From: Microbacter margulisiae | GTDB taxonomy: Bacteria > Bacteroidota > Bacteroidia > Bacteroidales > Paludibacteraceae | DNA: 64,000 nt | Direction: 5' to 3' | Assembly: GCF_014192515.1 (NCBI RefSeq) | Contig: NZ_JACHYB010000001.1 | Coordinates: 310,001 to 374,000 of the forward strand | In this document: positions 28,417 through 37,797 of the stretch, piece after piece | Layout: each line of letters opens with the position of its first letter | How positions within the stretch are numbered: position 1 is the first letter of the stretch | Notes under the pieces: model-generated | Seen by the model: only the letters and a program-made list of their open reading frames with translations | What the model was told of the DNA's origin: nothing | Databases searched by the model: none | Position numbers and translations under genes: made by a program

Positions 28417-30099
28417 ATGACAGAAGCAATTCAGAAATCTCTCAGAGAATCTCCAATCGCACGCTGGACCGCTATGTTTGTCGTTTCTATGTCCATGTTT
28501 GGAGCTTATTATTTCAACTATGCAGGTTCCTCAGTGAAACCTATTCTCGAAACAGCTCTTGGATGGACAAGTAATGATATCGGTTTATATACGGGATCAT
28601 ACGGCTGGTTCAATGTTTTCTTTTTAATGTTGATATTCAGCGGTATAATTCTTGACAAACTTGGTATCAGAGTGACAGGCTTAGCGGCTACGGCTTTCAT
28701 GGTAGTCGGAACTGCCCTCAATTATTGGGCAATGACCTCGTTATCATCGGCTGCTATGATTACCCTCCCTTTATTTGGTTATATAAAAACACAAGTCATC
28801 ATCTCATGCTTGGGTTTTGCAATATTTGGTGTTGGTAGTGAAGCGACAGGGATAACGCTTTCCAAGGCCATTGTAAAATGGTTTAAAGGGAAAGAAATGG
28901 CGCTCGCTATGGGCTTACAGATGTCGATTGCCCGCTTGGGAACTGCGTTGGCTTTGGCTATTTCTTTACCACTTGCTATCAAATTCTCGTACAGTACTCC
29001 AATCTTGTTAGCTTTCATCCTGATGTTAATCGGCCTGATTGCTTTCATTACTTACATCGTATTGGATAAGAAGCTGGATGCTTCTGAGAAGAATTTAGTA
29101 GTGGAGGAAGAAGAACCATTCCGCATTAAAGATATAATATCGATCATTACGAATAAAGCATTCTGGTACATTGCCATTCTTTGTGTATTGTTCTATGGAG
29201 CTGTGTTCCCATTTTTATATTATGCTCCTGATTTTGTGATTAATAAATATCATGTTTCTTCTCAGTTTGCAGGTTTTATTCCAATGCTGCTTCCGTTTGG
29301 AACAATATTTTTAACGCCATTATTCGGAGGTATTTATGACAAAAAAGGAAAAGGCGCTACTATCATGATTGTAGGAGCAATTTTATTGCTGATTGTACAT
29401 AGCTTTCTCGCTGTTCCATTCCTGAATTATTGGTTGTTTGCTGCCGTTATGGTTATCATTTTAGGAATTGCATTTTCGTTGGTTCCTTCTGCTATGTGGC
29501 CATCTGTACCAAAAATTATTCCTGAAAAAAAACTAGGAACAGCATACGCAGTTATTTTCTATATTCAGAATATCGGCTTAGTGGTCATTCCAATGCTTCT
29601 AGGAGTCGTTTTGACTGCATCCAATCCAAATGTATCTCCCAACAAAGCACTGATAAAATCTTCCATTGAACAAAGCTTTAATAAAGTTTTGGCTACAAAT
29701 CAAATCACTTACAAACCCAGTGACCTGAGTGATGCCATTGACAAAACAACCGAAAATGTAGTGGATTCTATTGTACAAACTACCTTTTATACTCCTGCTC
29801 CTCAAAATGAGGTTGACACCGCAGCTTTAGCAAATAATATCGTTACAAATAATCTTATCGCTGCAAAACAACTTTCGTTGAACAATGGAAGCAAAAATTC
29901 CCTGCTTGCTATGGGTAATGCATTTTCGAAAGCAACATATCCGATCATCAAAAATGAAAAACTGAATATCACATACAATTATGAGAATGATATTCTCCTG
30001 TTTGTCTTGTTAGGTCTTTTATCTGTTGTTGTTGGCTTCCTACTGAAACTCGAAGACAAGAAAAAAGGATATGGATTAGAGAGCCCCAATATGAAATAG
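28417..30099 (+). CDS. MFS transporter with a large soluble insert near the C-terminus
   Basis: A 560-aa major-facilitator carrier, about 12 helices, with the MFS loop motif DKLGIRVTG after helix 2. It begins 73 bp after the ubiB-like gene. Unusually, about 130 hydrophilic residues (from near 415 to 535, including SNPNVSPNKALIKSS and NVVDSIVQTTFYTPAPQ) lie between the penultimate and last transmembrane segments, where MFS proteins usually have a short loop. Substrate unknown. An intrinsic terminator follows at 30125-30151. Confidence 0.85.
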   Translation: MTEAIQKSLRESPIARWTAMFVVSMSMFGAYYFNYAGSSVKPILETALGWTSNDIGLYTGSYGWFNVFFLMLIFSGIILDKLGIRVTGLAATAFMVVGTALNYWAMTSLSSAAMITLPLFGYIKTQVIISCLGFAIFGVGSEATGITLSKAIVKWFKGKEMALAMGLQMSIARLGTALALAISLPLAIKFSYSTPILLAFILMLIGLIAFITYIVLDKKLDASEKNLVVEEEEPFRIKDIISIITNKAFWYIAILCVLFYGAVFPFLYYAPDFVINKYHVSSQFAGFIPMLLPFGTIFLTPLFGGIYDKKGKGATIMIVGAILLLIVHSFLAVPFLNYWLFAAVMVIILGIAFSLVPSAMWPSVPKIIPEKKLGTAYAVIFYIQNIGLVVIPMLLGVVLTASNPNVSPNKALIKSSIEQSFNKVLATNQITYKPSDLSDAIDKTTENVVDSIVQTTFYTPAPQNEVDTAALANNIVTNNLIAAKQLSLNNGSKNSLLAMGNAFSKATYPIIKNEKLNITYNYENDILLFVLLGLLSVVVGFLLKLEDKKKGYGLESPNMK

Positions 30100-30124
30100 T
30101 TTTCATAGAGAGTTTTGTTTTGAT

Positions 30125-30151
30125 AAGCCCTGCAATACGTAGGGCTTTTTT
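30125..30151 (+). terminator. Intrinsic terminator of the MFS gene
   Basis: 7-bp stem AAGCCCT/AGGGCTT (30125-30131, 30141-30147) with a T run, 26 bp past the stop. Confidence 0.85.
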
Positions 30152-30198
30152 TATTTCACAAGGGGTTCCGAAAAAAAATGTTTCAATAAAATGCATCA

Positions 30199-30220
30199 CC
30201 CCCTGTTTTTTATCAGGGGG
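30199..30220. repeat. Short GC hairpin upstream of asnB
   Basis: CCCCCTG (30199-30205) and CAGGGGG (30214-30220) form a 7-bp stem with an 8-nt loop, without a following T run. It lies between the MFS terminator and the asnB promoter. Role unclear. The rest of the ~350-bp gap shows no gene. Confidence 0.4.
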
Positions 30221-30385
30221 AATATCTGGAATGGTTATTTTTATCTTGTACACCCGCTTATAAAGCACACCTTATTCTTGATTTTAAAAGTAACAAAATG
30301 TATTTAAAAAGAAGAACAATAGAGCAAAGTGTAATTTATAATCTTTTTTTTCAATCATTTTTGTCCGAATATTGACTATTTTGTT

Positions 30386-30393
30386 TACATTTG
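30386..30393 (+). promoter_or_regulatory. -7 box of asnB
   Basis: TACATTTG, preceded by TTTG at 30360-30363 (22-nt spacer, slightly long), 60 bp before the asnB start. Confidence 0.5.
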
Positions 30394-30453
30394 CATCTTT
30401 GATTGACTTAGAGACAATTCTCTTTGCAAGTTTATAATTAGCATTTAAATAAT

Positions 30454-32136
30454 ATGTGTGGATTTGTTGGAGTATTTGATTTGAAAGTGCCGTCGCAAAC
30501 ATTGCGACCACAAGTGCTCAAGATGTCTAAAAAGATTCGTCACCGCGGTCCTGATTGGTCTGGAATTTATTGCAGTGACGAAGCAATCTTGTCACACGAA
30601 CGCCTGTCCATCGTTGATGTGGAATCAGGTAAACAACCTCTTTATAGTAAGGATGGTAATTTAATATTAGCCGTTAACGGAGAAATTTATAATCATCTTG
30701 ATATTAGAAAGCGCTATGAAGGAAAATATGAATTTATGACCAAATCGGACTGTGAGGTTATCCTTGCATTGTATGACGATAAAGGTCCTGATTTTCTGGA
30801 AGAGCTTAACGGTATTTTTGCGTTTTGCCTGTATGATAAAGCCAATGATGTATACATGGTTGGACGCGACCATATTGGAATCATCCCCCTGTATATGGGA
30901 TGGGACAAACTAGGTAATTTTTATGTTGCCTCAGAAATGAAAGCCCTTGAGAACTATTGTAATAAAGTTGATTTATTTCCTCCGGGGCATTATCTTTACA
31001 GTCCTGACGGAGAAGTTAAAGCCTGGTACAAGCGGGATTGGATGGATTATGACGCTGTGAAAGATAACACAACGAACATTGATGCATTACGTAAAGCATT
31101 AGAAGATGCAGTTCATCGCCAGCTTATGTCTGATGTTCCGTATGGGGTATTACTGTCAGGAGGCTTAGATTCATCCATTATTTCGGCTGTTGCTAAAAAA
31201 TATGCCTCCAAACGTATTGAAAGCGAAGATAGAAACGATGATGCATGGTGGCCTCAACTTCATTCATTCGCAGTAGGCCTGGCAGGATCTCCCGATTTGG
31301 TAGCTGCACGGAAAGTAGCCGAACACATCGGATCCATCCACCACGAAATCCATTTCACCATCGAAGAAGGATTGGACGCTGTCAGTGATGTCATTTATCA
31401 TCTGGAAACCTATGACGTTACAACAGTACGAGCTTCTACACCAATGTACCTGATGGCCCGTGTTATCAAATCAATGGGAGTAAAAATGGTGCTCTCCGGT
31501 GAAGGGGCTGACGAAATTTTCGGTGGCTATCTCTATTTCCATAAAGCGCCAAATGCTCAGGCATTTCATGAGGAAACAGTCCGGAAAATCAGCAAGCTTC
31601 ACCTTTATGATTGTTTGCGGGCAAACAAATCATTGGCTGCGTGGGGTGTTGAAGGACGCGTGCCTTTTCTCGACAAAGAATTTATGGATGTTGCCATGCG
31701 CCTGAACCCAAAAGATAAAATGGCAGGTAACGGCAAAATGGAGAAATGGGTTCTGCGTAAAGCCTTTGAAGATTACCTCCCGGAATCCGTTGTATGGAGA
31801 CAAAAGGAACAATTCTCGGATGGCGTCGGATATAGCTGGATTGATACATTGAAAGCACGCGCTGAAGAAAAAGTAAGCGATCAGGAATTACAAAATGCCA
31901 AATACCGTTTCCCGATTAATCCACCGATGACTAAGGAAGAATATCTTTACCGCAGCATTTTTAGCGAATACTTCCCTTCTGACTCTGCTGCAGCGACGGT
32001 TCCTTCCGTACCCTCAGTTGCCTGTAGTACACCGGCAGCATTAGAGTGGGACGAAAGCTTCAAAAACAATGCCGATCCTTCAGGTCGCTCTGTTATTTCG
32101 GTACACAACGACGCAATCCAGAAAGATAAAAAATAA
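30454..32136 (+). CDS. asnB: Glutamine-hydrolysing asparagine synthetase B
   Basis: A 560-aa two-domain enzyme making asparagine from aspartate, ATP and glutamine. The N-terminal glutaminase begins MCGFVGVFD, whose Cys2 becomes the nucleophile after Met removal, with IRHRGPDWSG and NGEIYNH. The synthetase domain has the PP-loop PYGVLLSGGLDSS and SGEGADEIFGGY. Length and motifs match AsnB of enteric bacteria and Bacteroidota. It converges with the ammonium transporter gene across a strong terminator, so both nitrogen-assimilation genes are neighbours but separately transcribed. Confidence 0.96.
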   Translation: MCGFVGVFDLKVPSQTLRPQVLKMSKKIRHRGPDWSGIYCSDEAILSHERLSIVDVESGKQPLYSKDGNLILAVNGEIYNHLDIRKRYEGKYEFMTKSDCEVILALYDDKGPDFLEELNGIFAFCLYDKANDVYMVGRDHIGIIPLYMGWDKLGNFYVASEMKALENYCNKVDLFPPGHYLYSPDGEVKAWYKRDWMDYDAVKDNTTNIDALRKALEDAVHRQLMSDVPYGVLLSGGLDSSIISAVAKKYASKRIESEDRNDDAWWPQLHSFAVGLAGSPDLVAARKVAEHIGSIHHEIHFTIEEGLDAVSDVIYHLETYDVTTVRASTPMYLMARVIKSMGVKMVLSGEGADEIFGGYLYFHKAPNAQAFHEETVRKISKLHLYDCLRANKSLAAWGVEGRVPFLDKEFMDVAMRLNPKDKMAGNGKMEKWVLRKAFEDYLPESVVWRQKEQFSDGVGYSWIDTLKARAEEKVSDQELQNAKYRFPINPPMTKEEYLYRSIFSEYFPSDSAAATVPSVPSVACSTPAALEWDESFKNNADPSGRSVISVHNDAIQKDKK

Positions 32137-32165
32137 TGCCGTAATTTTTTTTACTATACACGAAA

Positions 32166-32197
32166 AGAGGGGAGCCTGACGACTCCCCTCTTTTTTT
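32166..32197. terminator. Terminator between convergent asnB and amt
   Basis: 9-bp stem AGAGGGGAG/CTCCCCTCT (32166-32174, 32183-32191) and a run of T, 29 bp after asnB. The minus-strand side also ends in TTTT, so it may serve both genes. Confidence 0.88.
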
Positions 32198-32255
32198 CAA
32201 TCGAAAATCAATCAATTAAATCAATAAGGATCATGCCACATATGTTGTAAAAGCA

Positions 32256-33488
32256 TTACAAATTACGGGCCGTTTCACCATGCAAGCACATATCCAAGCC
32301 AACCTCCTGTGTGGTAACAGGCACTTTAACCGGAATAAATTTATTGATTACTTTGAAAATAAGTAATGTAAAGAAAAACGCATAACCAACAGCGAGCAAA
32401 ATTGCAACAGCTTCTTTTAATAACAACATACCATTACCACCCATCAACAGTCCGTCTGGAATCGACGGATTGATGGTTGATGAAGCAAATAATCCAAGAC
32501 AAAGTGTACCTATCACACCGCCCATGCCGTGGATACCCCATACATCGAGAGCATCATCCCATCCTTTGTATTCTTTAAAACGTACAGCAAGAAAACATCC
32601 GAATGCAGCAATAATACCGATTATGGCTGCTGACGAGATGGATACATATCCTGCCGCCGGAGTAATAGTGGCCAAACCAGCAACTGAACCAGTCATCAAT
32701 CCGATAAAAGTCGGCTTTTTGTTCCCTGTATGCCATTCAAGGATAAGCCAGGTAACAGCAGCAAATGAAGCTGCCATATCAGTATTCACAAATGCCGATA
32801 TAGTTATCGCATTCAGGGCAAGTTCGCTACCGGCATTAAATCCATACCAGCCAAACCATAATAGAGCTGTGCCGATAGCAACCAGTGGTATATTATTAGG
32901 ATCAGTTTTCTGATGGCGTTTCCCAACAAAATAAACCGATGCCAACGCTGCAAATCCTGCCGTGGCGTGTACCGTAATCCCCCCTGCAAAATCAAATACT
33001 CCCCAATGAGCAAGAAGTCCTCCGCCCCAAACCATATGAACAAACGGATAATAAACGAAAATCTGCCAAAAAATCAAAAAGTAGATGTAGGCCTTGAATG
33101 AAACCCGATTGATGAATGCTCCGGTAATCAGTGCTGGTGTAATGATGGCAAACATCATCTGATAGGCAATAAACAAATACTCAGGAAAACGTTTATCGGG
33201 AGAGAAAAGCGTGGAAGGAGTGACTCCGTGATAAAAAACTTTGTTGAAGTTTCCTATGATCCCGTAAAAATCATTCCCTTGTGCCATATTTCCACTAAAG
33301 CACAAAGAATAGCCAAACGCAAACCAGATTACCGAAGTAACCCCCATTGAAACGAAACTTTGCATCATAATATTGAGGATACTTTTCTTGTCGCCAAGTC
33401 CTCCATAGAAAAATGCAAGTCCTGGCGTCATTAGCATCACCAGACTGGTGGCTAAAACCATAAACGTAGTGAGTCCTGTGTCAAACAT
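32256..33488 (-). CDS. amt: Ammonium transporter (Amt family)
   Basis: A 410-aa, 11-helix inner-membrane channel for ammonium/ammonia. It has MLMTPGLAFFYGGL at the N-terminus, DFAGGITVHATAGFAALAS and DVWGIHGMGGVIGTLCLGLF with the twin pore histidines. I chose the ATG at 33488 (MFDTGLTTF): the frame continues upstream to 33557, but that segment contains the promoter box at 33529-33536. No glnK/PII gene is adjacent, although that pair is frequent elsewhere. Confidence 0.94.
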   Translation of the reverse strand: MFDTGLTTFMVLATSLVMLMTPGLAFFYGGLGDKKSILNIMMQSFVSMGVTSVIWFAFGYSLCFSGNMAQGNDFYGIIGNFNKVFYHGVTPSTLFSPDKRFPEYLFIAYQMMFAIITPALITGAFINRVSFKAYIYFLIFWQIFVYYPFVHMVWGGGLLAHWGVFDFAGGITVHATAGFAALASVYFVGKRHQKTDPNNIPLVAIGTALLWFGWYGFNAGSELALNAITISAFVNTDMAASFAAVTWLILEWHTGNKKPTFIGLMTGSVAGLATITPAAGYVSISSAAIIGIIAAFGCFLAVRFKEYKGWDDALDVWGIHGMGGVIGTLCLGLFASSTINPSIPDGLLMGGNGMLLLKEAVAILLAVGYAFFFTLLIFKVINKFIPVKVPVTTQEVGLDMCLHGETARNL

Positions 33489-33528
33489 ACCTTTTTTCTT
33501 TTTGTCCAAGTAAAGATTTTTGTCACTG

Positions 33529-33536
33529 CAAAGGTA
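33529..33536 (-). promoter_or_regulatory. -7 box of amt
   Basis: TACCTTTG on the minus strand, 41 bp upstream of the chosen amt start. It lies inside the upstream extension of the open frame and therefore fixes the start at 33488. Confidence 0.65.
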
Positions 33537-33557
33537 TAAATTTTTCCAGTAAAACAA

Positions 33558-34282
33558 TCAAAAATGCATCATTCTTGCATTTTTACATTACTTATTTATG
33601 GGTACAACACGAAAAATATACCATTTTGAAAGCAAACGCCCCACAAAACAACACATGTTGGTTTTATAATATAAATATGGTTTTTACGATTTCCTGCAAG
33701 GATGGACAATTATTCTTCCTGAGCCTTTTGAAGGATAGACAAGAGTAAATTTGATATCACAGCAGGCCTGCAAGTCTTCTTAAATATTCATCATAACAGT
33801 TGCCGTAAGAGTGCAGTTACAAGAATACACTCATATATAATTAACTGTTTATCAAAACACTAATTATCGAAAGACTATACTGGATTTTCATTGTTCCCGA
33901 TAAAAACATGACTTCTGAAACAACTACCAATATGAAAGTGGAAAAATATTACTAGCTAAGAATGGTTCCATAAAAACAAAAACAAACTTTATATAGGGTG
34001 TTTTTTAATGGGTGATTTTAATTTTTATTATTGCTTTTATAGTCGTTGGTATATCAAGTGGAGGGTATAAATATAAAAAAGTAGTGAATATAAAGCTATC
34101 TCTGATTTTATCTTTTTATTACGTCCTGAGTTTTACGTTATGACGCGGAGCCATATTAATATGTTCTTGGCAATGGTCAGTCATTGCATGGCATAATCAC
34201 AAATTACCCCGAAGACATAATAATACGTCTGCGGGGCATAAAATAAACAATGAATATGGATGCAATTAATTTTTTTTTCGTG
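33558..34282. other. 725-bp A/T-rich stretch without a recognised gene
   Basis: No convincing gene found. A short hydrophobic frame starts at GTG 34012 and ends at 34143 (VILIFIIAFIVVG, then SLILSFYYVLSF), but it lacks a clear ribosome-binding site. A 10-bp stem with one mismatch (34207-34216 with 34227-34236, CCCCG and CGGGG at the base) lies about 45 bp past the YVTN gene stop and could be its terminator, though no T run follows. Confidence 0.5.
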
Positions 34283-35293
34283 TTACGGAGCTACAACTAA
34301 AACATGAAATGTACCCGGCTTTACTGGTCGTCTGCCCTGCCCTGGTTCCAATTCAGCAACAGACAGGTAGAGTCGTCCTGTTTTCGGATTAACAGCAATC
34401 GTGCGCGCTCCTGTTTGAGTTGGAAAATTATTCAACACCCTGAAAAGATTTGGGGTTTCTTCCTGCACTACAGTAATTGTTCCTTCTCCGTTGGAAGAAA
34501 TGATCCGTTTATACAAAGGATCATAGGCCACTCCATCACAGCGTGATCCGATAGGAAGTGTTGCAATCACTTTACCGGCAACAGCATCAGAAACAATCAT
34601 CTTTTTATTTCTGCATACCGAGAACAATCTTTCATGGGCTACATCAATGGCCAACCCGGAAGGTTCTTCGCCAGGGGCAATAGACCATTCTTTTTCGATA
34701 CTCCATTTGGTTGCATTAATTCTAACAAGGGTGCTTTTGGATTCAATATTCACAAAAACATGTCCATGTGCATCGGTTTGGGCAAATTCAGGATTTCCCG
34801 GCAAAGTAATGGTGGTGACGATGGCACCTGTCCTTCCATTGATAACTGTTGCATTTGAACTTCTTCCGTTGAATGTCAAAACACAATGTGAAAACGGGTC
34901 ATATAGAATGGCATCCGGATTTTTCCCGGTTACCTGAATTTTTCCGATGGTTTTTAATGTAGAAAGATCAAATACCGTGACAGATGAATCTTGACCATCA
35001 GAAATAAACCCTTTGTTAAGATCATAGGCGAACGTGATACCATGCACACCTGGTGTGTTTGGAATGATGGCAATAGCTTTGTTGGTTTTTAAGTCCACAA
35101 CATTTACCTGATCAGCATGTGACACAAACAAACGGCTGTGCTGTGTATCAACCGCAAGATAATCCCACCATCCGGATCCCGGAACTGCAATGCGTTGCGT
35201 CAATTTATAAACCACATTTCCTGCCTGCATGGACAGACCCGACAACAACAGGCACGTCAATAATATGACTCCTGAAAATCCATTTTTTTTCAT
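34283..35293 (-). CDS. Exported YVTN/YncE-type beta-propeller protein
   Basis: A 336-aa protein with an N-terminal signal peptide (GVILLTCLLLSGLSMQA) and YVTN-type propeller blades (LAVDTQHSRLFVSHADQV, VNVVDLKTNKAIAIIPNTPG, IAVNPKTGRLYLSVAE). Such propellers act as binding scaffolds in the periplasm or on the surface; no enzymatic residues are recognised. I chose the ATG at 35293 because the signal peptide starts there; the longer frame adds a non-hydrophobic leader. The gene lies 77 bp after the DNA-alkylation-repair-like gene. Ligand unknown. Confidence 0.82.
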   Translation of the reverse strand: MKKNGFSGVILLTCLLLSGLSMQAGNVVYKLTQRIAVPGSGWWDYLAVDTQHSRLFVSHADQVNVVDLKTNKAIAIIPNTPGVHGITFAYDLNKGFISDGQDSSVTVFDLSTLKTIGKIQVTGKNPDAILYDPFSHCVLTFNGRSSNATVINGRTGAIVTTITLPGNPEFAQTDAHGHVFVNIESKSTLVRINATKWSIEKEWSIAPGEEPSGLAIDVAHERLFSVCRNKKMIVSDAVAGKVIATLPIGSRCDGVAYDPLYKRIISSNGEGTITVVQEETPNLFRVLNNFPTQTGARTIAVNPKTGRLYLSVAELEPGQGRRPVKPGTFHVLVVAP

Positions 35294-35370
35294 ACATGTT
35301 AGTTTTAGTGTTTTTGAATAAAGAACTGGTATCATTTGTTTTTCTGAATATACCGGGGTAAATATCTCAA

Positions 35371-36063
35371 CTACAAATCAAATTGATAACATAAAATTGT
35401 TGAGACTTCTTCAAAGATATATCGTTCGGAGAGATGTGAGGAGTCTTTGAATTTTCCGATTTGCCGAAGGATTCTCTGTGCCGATTTCCTGTCTATACCT
35501 CCTCTTTTCTTCAAATACAATGCCACAGCCCAATAGATTTCGTAAGCAGTATCTTTTTTTACTGCAAGAGTCTGTTCGTCGATCCTGGAAAGTGCATCAG
35601 AAGAGAGTTGTTCAATGCAATAGGCAGCAGTGATAAGCGCAGTACTTTGTTGCCAGGAATCATCAGACTGAATCCATACAGCAATCATAGCCTCTGCATC
35701 CGGTGCCTTTGAAAAAAGATTCCTTGCTGCCTGTTCCGCCAACTCAATGTTATTAATATCTTTCATCCAAAGCCTGGCTTTCGACAGGTCCATCATTTCC
35801 GACGGGTAAAGAATAGTCGCCAGTAGCATTGTTTCGCGAATTTTTTCTTCCCATAACCGTTGTGCCAGTGCAGCCTCATGCGGTAATATCTGACTCATCT
35901 GCTTAAGATCAGGCATTGAAACTCCGTAGTTTTTAGCATAACGGATGCCTTTGCTTTCGATACTTTCAGAAACAACTCCGTTTTTATGAAGGTAGATACT
36001 TCTTTTAATGTGAGCTAATTGATGGTCGATATTTGCAGGAAAAACGCTGGATAAAAATGTCAT
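35371..36063 (-). CDS. DNA alkylation repair (AlkD-like HEAT-repeat) protein
   Basis: A 230-aa all-helical protein with HEAT-like repeats matching the DNA_alkylation family (YAKNYGVSMPDLKQMSQIL, LAQRLWEEKIRETMLLATIL, YEIYWAVALYLKKRGG). AlkD-type enzymes excise alkylated bases without base flipping. This protein is slightly short for the family and I cannot confirm the catalytic acid, so it may be a non-catalytic relative. The function call is by family. Confidence 0.72.
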   Translation of the reverse strand: MTFLSSVFPANIDHQLAHIKRSIYLHKNGVVSESIESKGIRYAKNYGVSMPDLKQMSQILPHEAALAQRLWEEKIRETMLLATILYPSEMMDLSKARLWMKDINNIELAEQAARNLFSKAPDAEAMIAVWIQSDDSWQQSTALITAAYCIEQLSSDALSRIDEQTLAVKKDTAYEIYWAVALYLKKRGGIDRKSAQRILRQIGKFKDSSHLSERYIFEEVSTILCYQFDL

Positions 36064-36163
36064 ATATAAACAAGATTGGATTCAACATACGAAAGTACGG
36101 GATTTTTTTGTGAAAAAGCTTGCTTCATTTCAATATTTATCGTACTTTTGCACCGTTAAAAAT

Positions 36164-36238
36164 GGTGGTTGTAGCTCAGTTGGTTAGAGTAGTGGATTGT
36201 GGTTCCATTGGTCGTGGGTTCGAGTCCCATCTACCACC
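36164..36238 (+). tRNA. tRNA-His (anticodon GTG)
   Basis: Cloverleaf with the extra 5' G(-1) at 36164 opposite discriminator C73 (36238), the tRNA-His hallmark. D arm GCTC...GAGT, anticodon stem GTGGA/TCCAT enclosing TTGTGGT with anticodon GTG, T arm GTGGG-TTCGAGT-CCCAT. CCA is not encoded. The acceptor stem has one mismatch: positions 6 and 67 are both T, while all other pairs are Watson-Crick. Confidence 0.95.
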
Positions 36239-36241
36239 CGT

Positions 36242-36277
36242 AAAAAAGAGTAGTCGTTTCCCGCTACTCTTTTTTTT
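36242..36277 (+). terminator. Intrinsic terminator after tRNA-His
   Basis: 12-bp stem with core GAGTAG/CTACTC (36242-36253, 36264-36275), 10-nt loop, ending in a T run, immediately after the tRNA. It could also stop transcription of the convergent DUF5723 gene. Confidence 0.9.
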
Positions 36278-36297
36278 ATCCCCCCATTCTATGCTAA

Positions 36298-37767
36298 TTA
36301 ATTTAAAAGTGGACTTGCATTGATTGACGGTTGATCTTTTTCCTCTTCCTTCTGTTGCTCTTCCTGTTGTTTTTGGCTCATTTTATGTAATTGGGCTTTG
36401 GTTTTATGACCAAAAGTAAGTGCTATGCCGAGCTGGAAGTTCATATATTTCGACTTGATTGGATAACCATCTTTCGAAAAATAGAGCGGGACATAATCAC
36501 TGCTTAAAATAAAATTTAGTGGACCGGCTATCAGATTTAGACCTAAACCAATGGTTCCCATATCGCCATTCAGAAATGAATAACTCAATGCTCCGTTAAA
36601 CCAATAGACCGGGCGGAAATTAGCAGAAAGCGTTAGTTCGTCGTATGACAACGGACCTCCGAAAGAGTTTTGCCACAACATGCCAAATGCCATCTTATTG
36701 TCAAAGAGGCCATATTCTGCCCCAAGACGGAAACGCCCTTCGAGAGCAGTAGTGTAACCGGTACCATCTTTGGTGTAGATAAACGCATTTTTCACTGAGT
36801 CTGCCAGTTGTTGCCCAAATGAAGTATTATTGCTATTAAGGGTAACATTCATTCCCGAAAATGAGACATTATTAATCATTTGCGCTTCCCAGCTACTCCT
36901 TCTCCAATGAATAAATCCGATATCTGTCAATGCCGCAGAAATATGGAAATTATCCATCACAGCATAATTCATTCCAAGATCAAAGCCCATCCCAAAACCA
37001 ACAATTTTCCCCCATCCGTGTTTATTTGTGTTACTGAAATCAGGTGTTCCATCACTGTTCTGAGCTATTTCAAAAGGCGCTGTGATGCGGGCTGTCCCAT
37101 TTCCGGTCATCTGGATAATTTGCCTGTTGACATTTAGTTCAAACTGGCTGAATGATGCGTCGGCATGTAGCTGGCCAAACAATAGCTTTACCCTGCCTCC
37201 AACGCTTAATTGGTCGGTCACTTGCCTTGCATATCCGAAAGCAGTTTCAAGATAGGCAGTTTCATCGCTCCCAAGTGATTTGAGATTGAAGCTATTGGTG
37301 TTTATGGTGTCTGGCGTTCCTTTTAAAATAAGATTGAACAAATCTTTCGGAACATTGAGGTTGAAATTAGCATGTTCGCTCAAACCAAAAGTAAAATAAT
37401 TCTGATTAAGTCTAAATCCCAATCCCAAAAGATTAATGCGATTTTGAAACGTTGCACTTGTCGTGCTATGGAGTGAATTCAAAAAAGCATCAGGGTTTGC
37501 ATCCGGATGAAAAGCTGTAATGGTTTTCCCGTTATATGGCATTAATAAATCATCTAAAGTAAATGAATTGTCCCCTGCCATACCCGAAAGCCCTGATATA
37601 ACGGGTAACTCAATATAAAAACTCTGAGTAGGGATGAATGACGGGTTCAACAGGGTACGCGAAGGTGCGTTTTCCATAAAATACAATGTATTTACTTGCG
37701 CTGACACGGCGTTACTTCCTACTCCAAGGATGATCAATAGTGCTATTATGAACAGAAGTGATTTCAT
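36298..37767 (-). CDS. DUF5723-type outer-membrane protein
   Basis: A 489-aa exported protein with a signal peptide (LLFIIALLIILGVGSNAVSA) and a beta-strand-rich body of alternating hydrophobic residues and aromatic girdles (LRLNQNYFTFGLSEHANFN, LGLNLIAGPLNFILSSDYV), as in outer-membrane barrels of the DUF5723 group. The last ~35 residues are hydrophilic (KMSQKQQEEQQKEEEKDQ). It lies 30 bp after a lipoprotein gene on the same strand and probably forms a pair with it. Function unknown; gliding or T9SS-related roles have been considered for similar barrels, but nothing here shows it. Confidence 0.75.
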   Translation of the reverse strand: MKSLLFIIALLIILGVGSNAVSAQVNTLYFMENAPSRTLLNPSFIPTQSFYIELPVISGLSGMAGDNSFTLDDLLMPYNGKTITAFHPDANPDAFLNSLHSTTSATFQNRINLLGLGFRLNQNYFTFGLSEHANFNLNVPKDLFNLILKGTPDTINTNSFNLKSLGSDETAYLETAFGYARQVTDQLSVGGRVKLLFGQLHADASFSQFELNVNRQIIQMTGNGTARITAPFEIAQNSDGTPDFSNTNKHGWGKIVGFGMGFDLGMNYAVMDNFHISAALTDIGFIHWRRSSWEAQMINNVSFSGMNVTLNSNNTSFGQQLADSVKNAFIYTKDGTGYTTALEGRFRLGAEYGLFDNKMAFGMLWQNSFGGPLSYDELTLSANFRPVYWFNGALSYSFLNGDMGTIGLGLNLIAGPLNFILSSDYVPLYFSKDGYPIKSKYMNFQLGIALTFGHKTKAQLHKMSQKQQEEQQKEEEKDQPSINASPLLN

Positions 37768-37797
37768 AGTGATGAAATATTTATGATGTAACCCGGG

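Noticed and set aside
33489..33557. N-terminal extension of the ammonium transporter
   Set aside because: Encodes a polar Lys-rich stretch and contains the -7 promoter box; the family begins at MFDTGLTTF.
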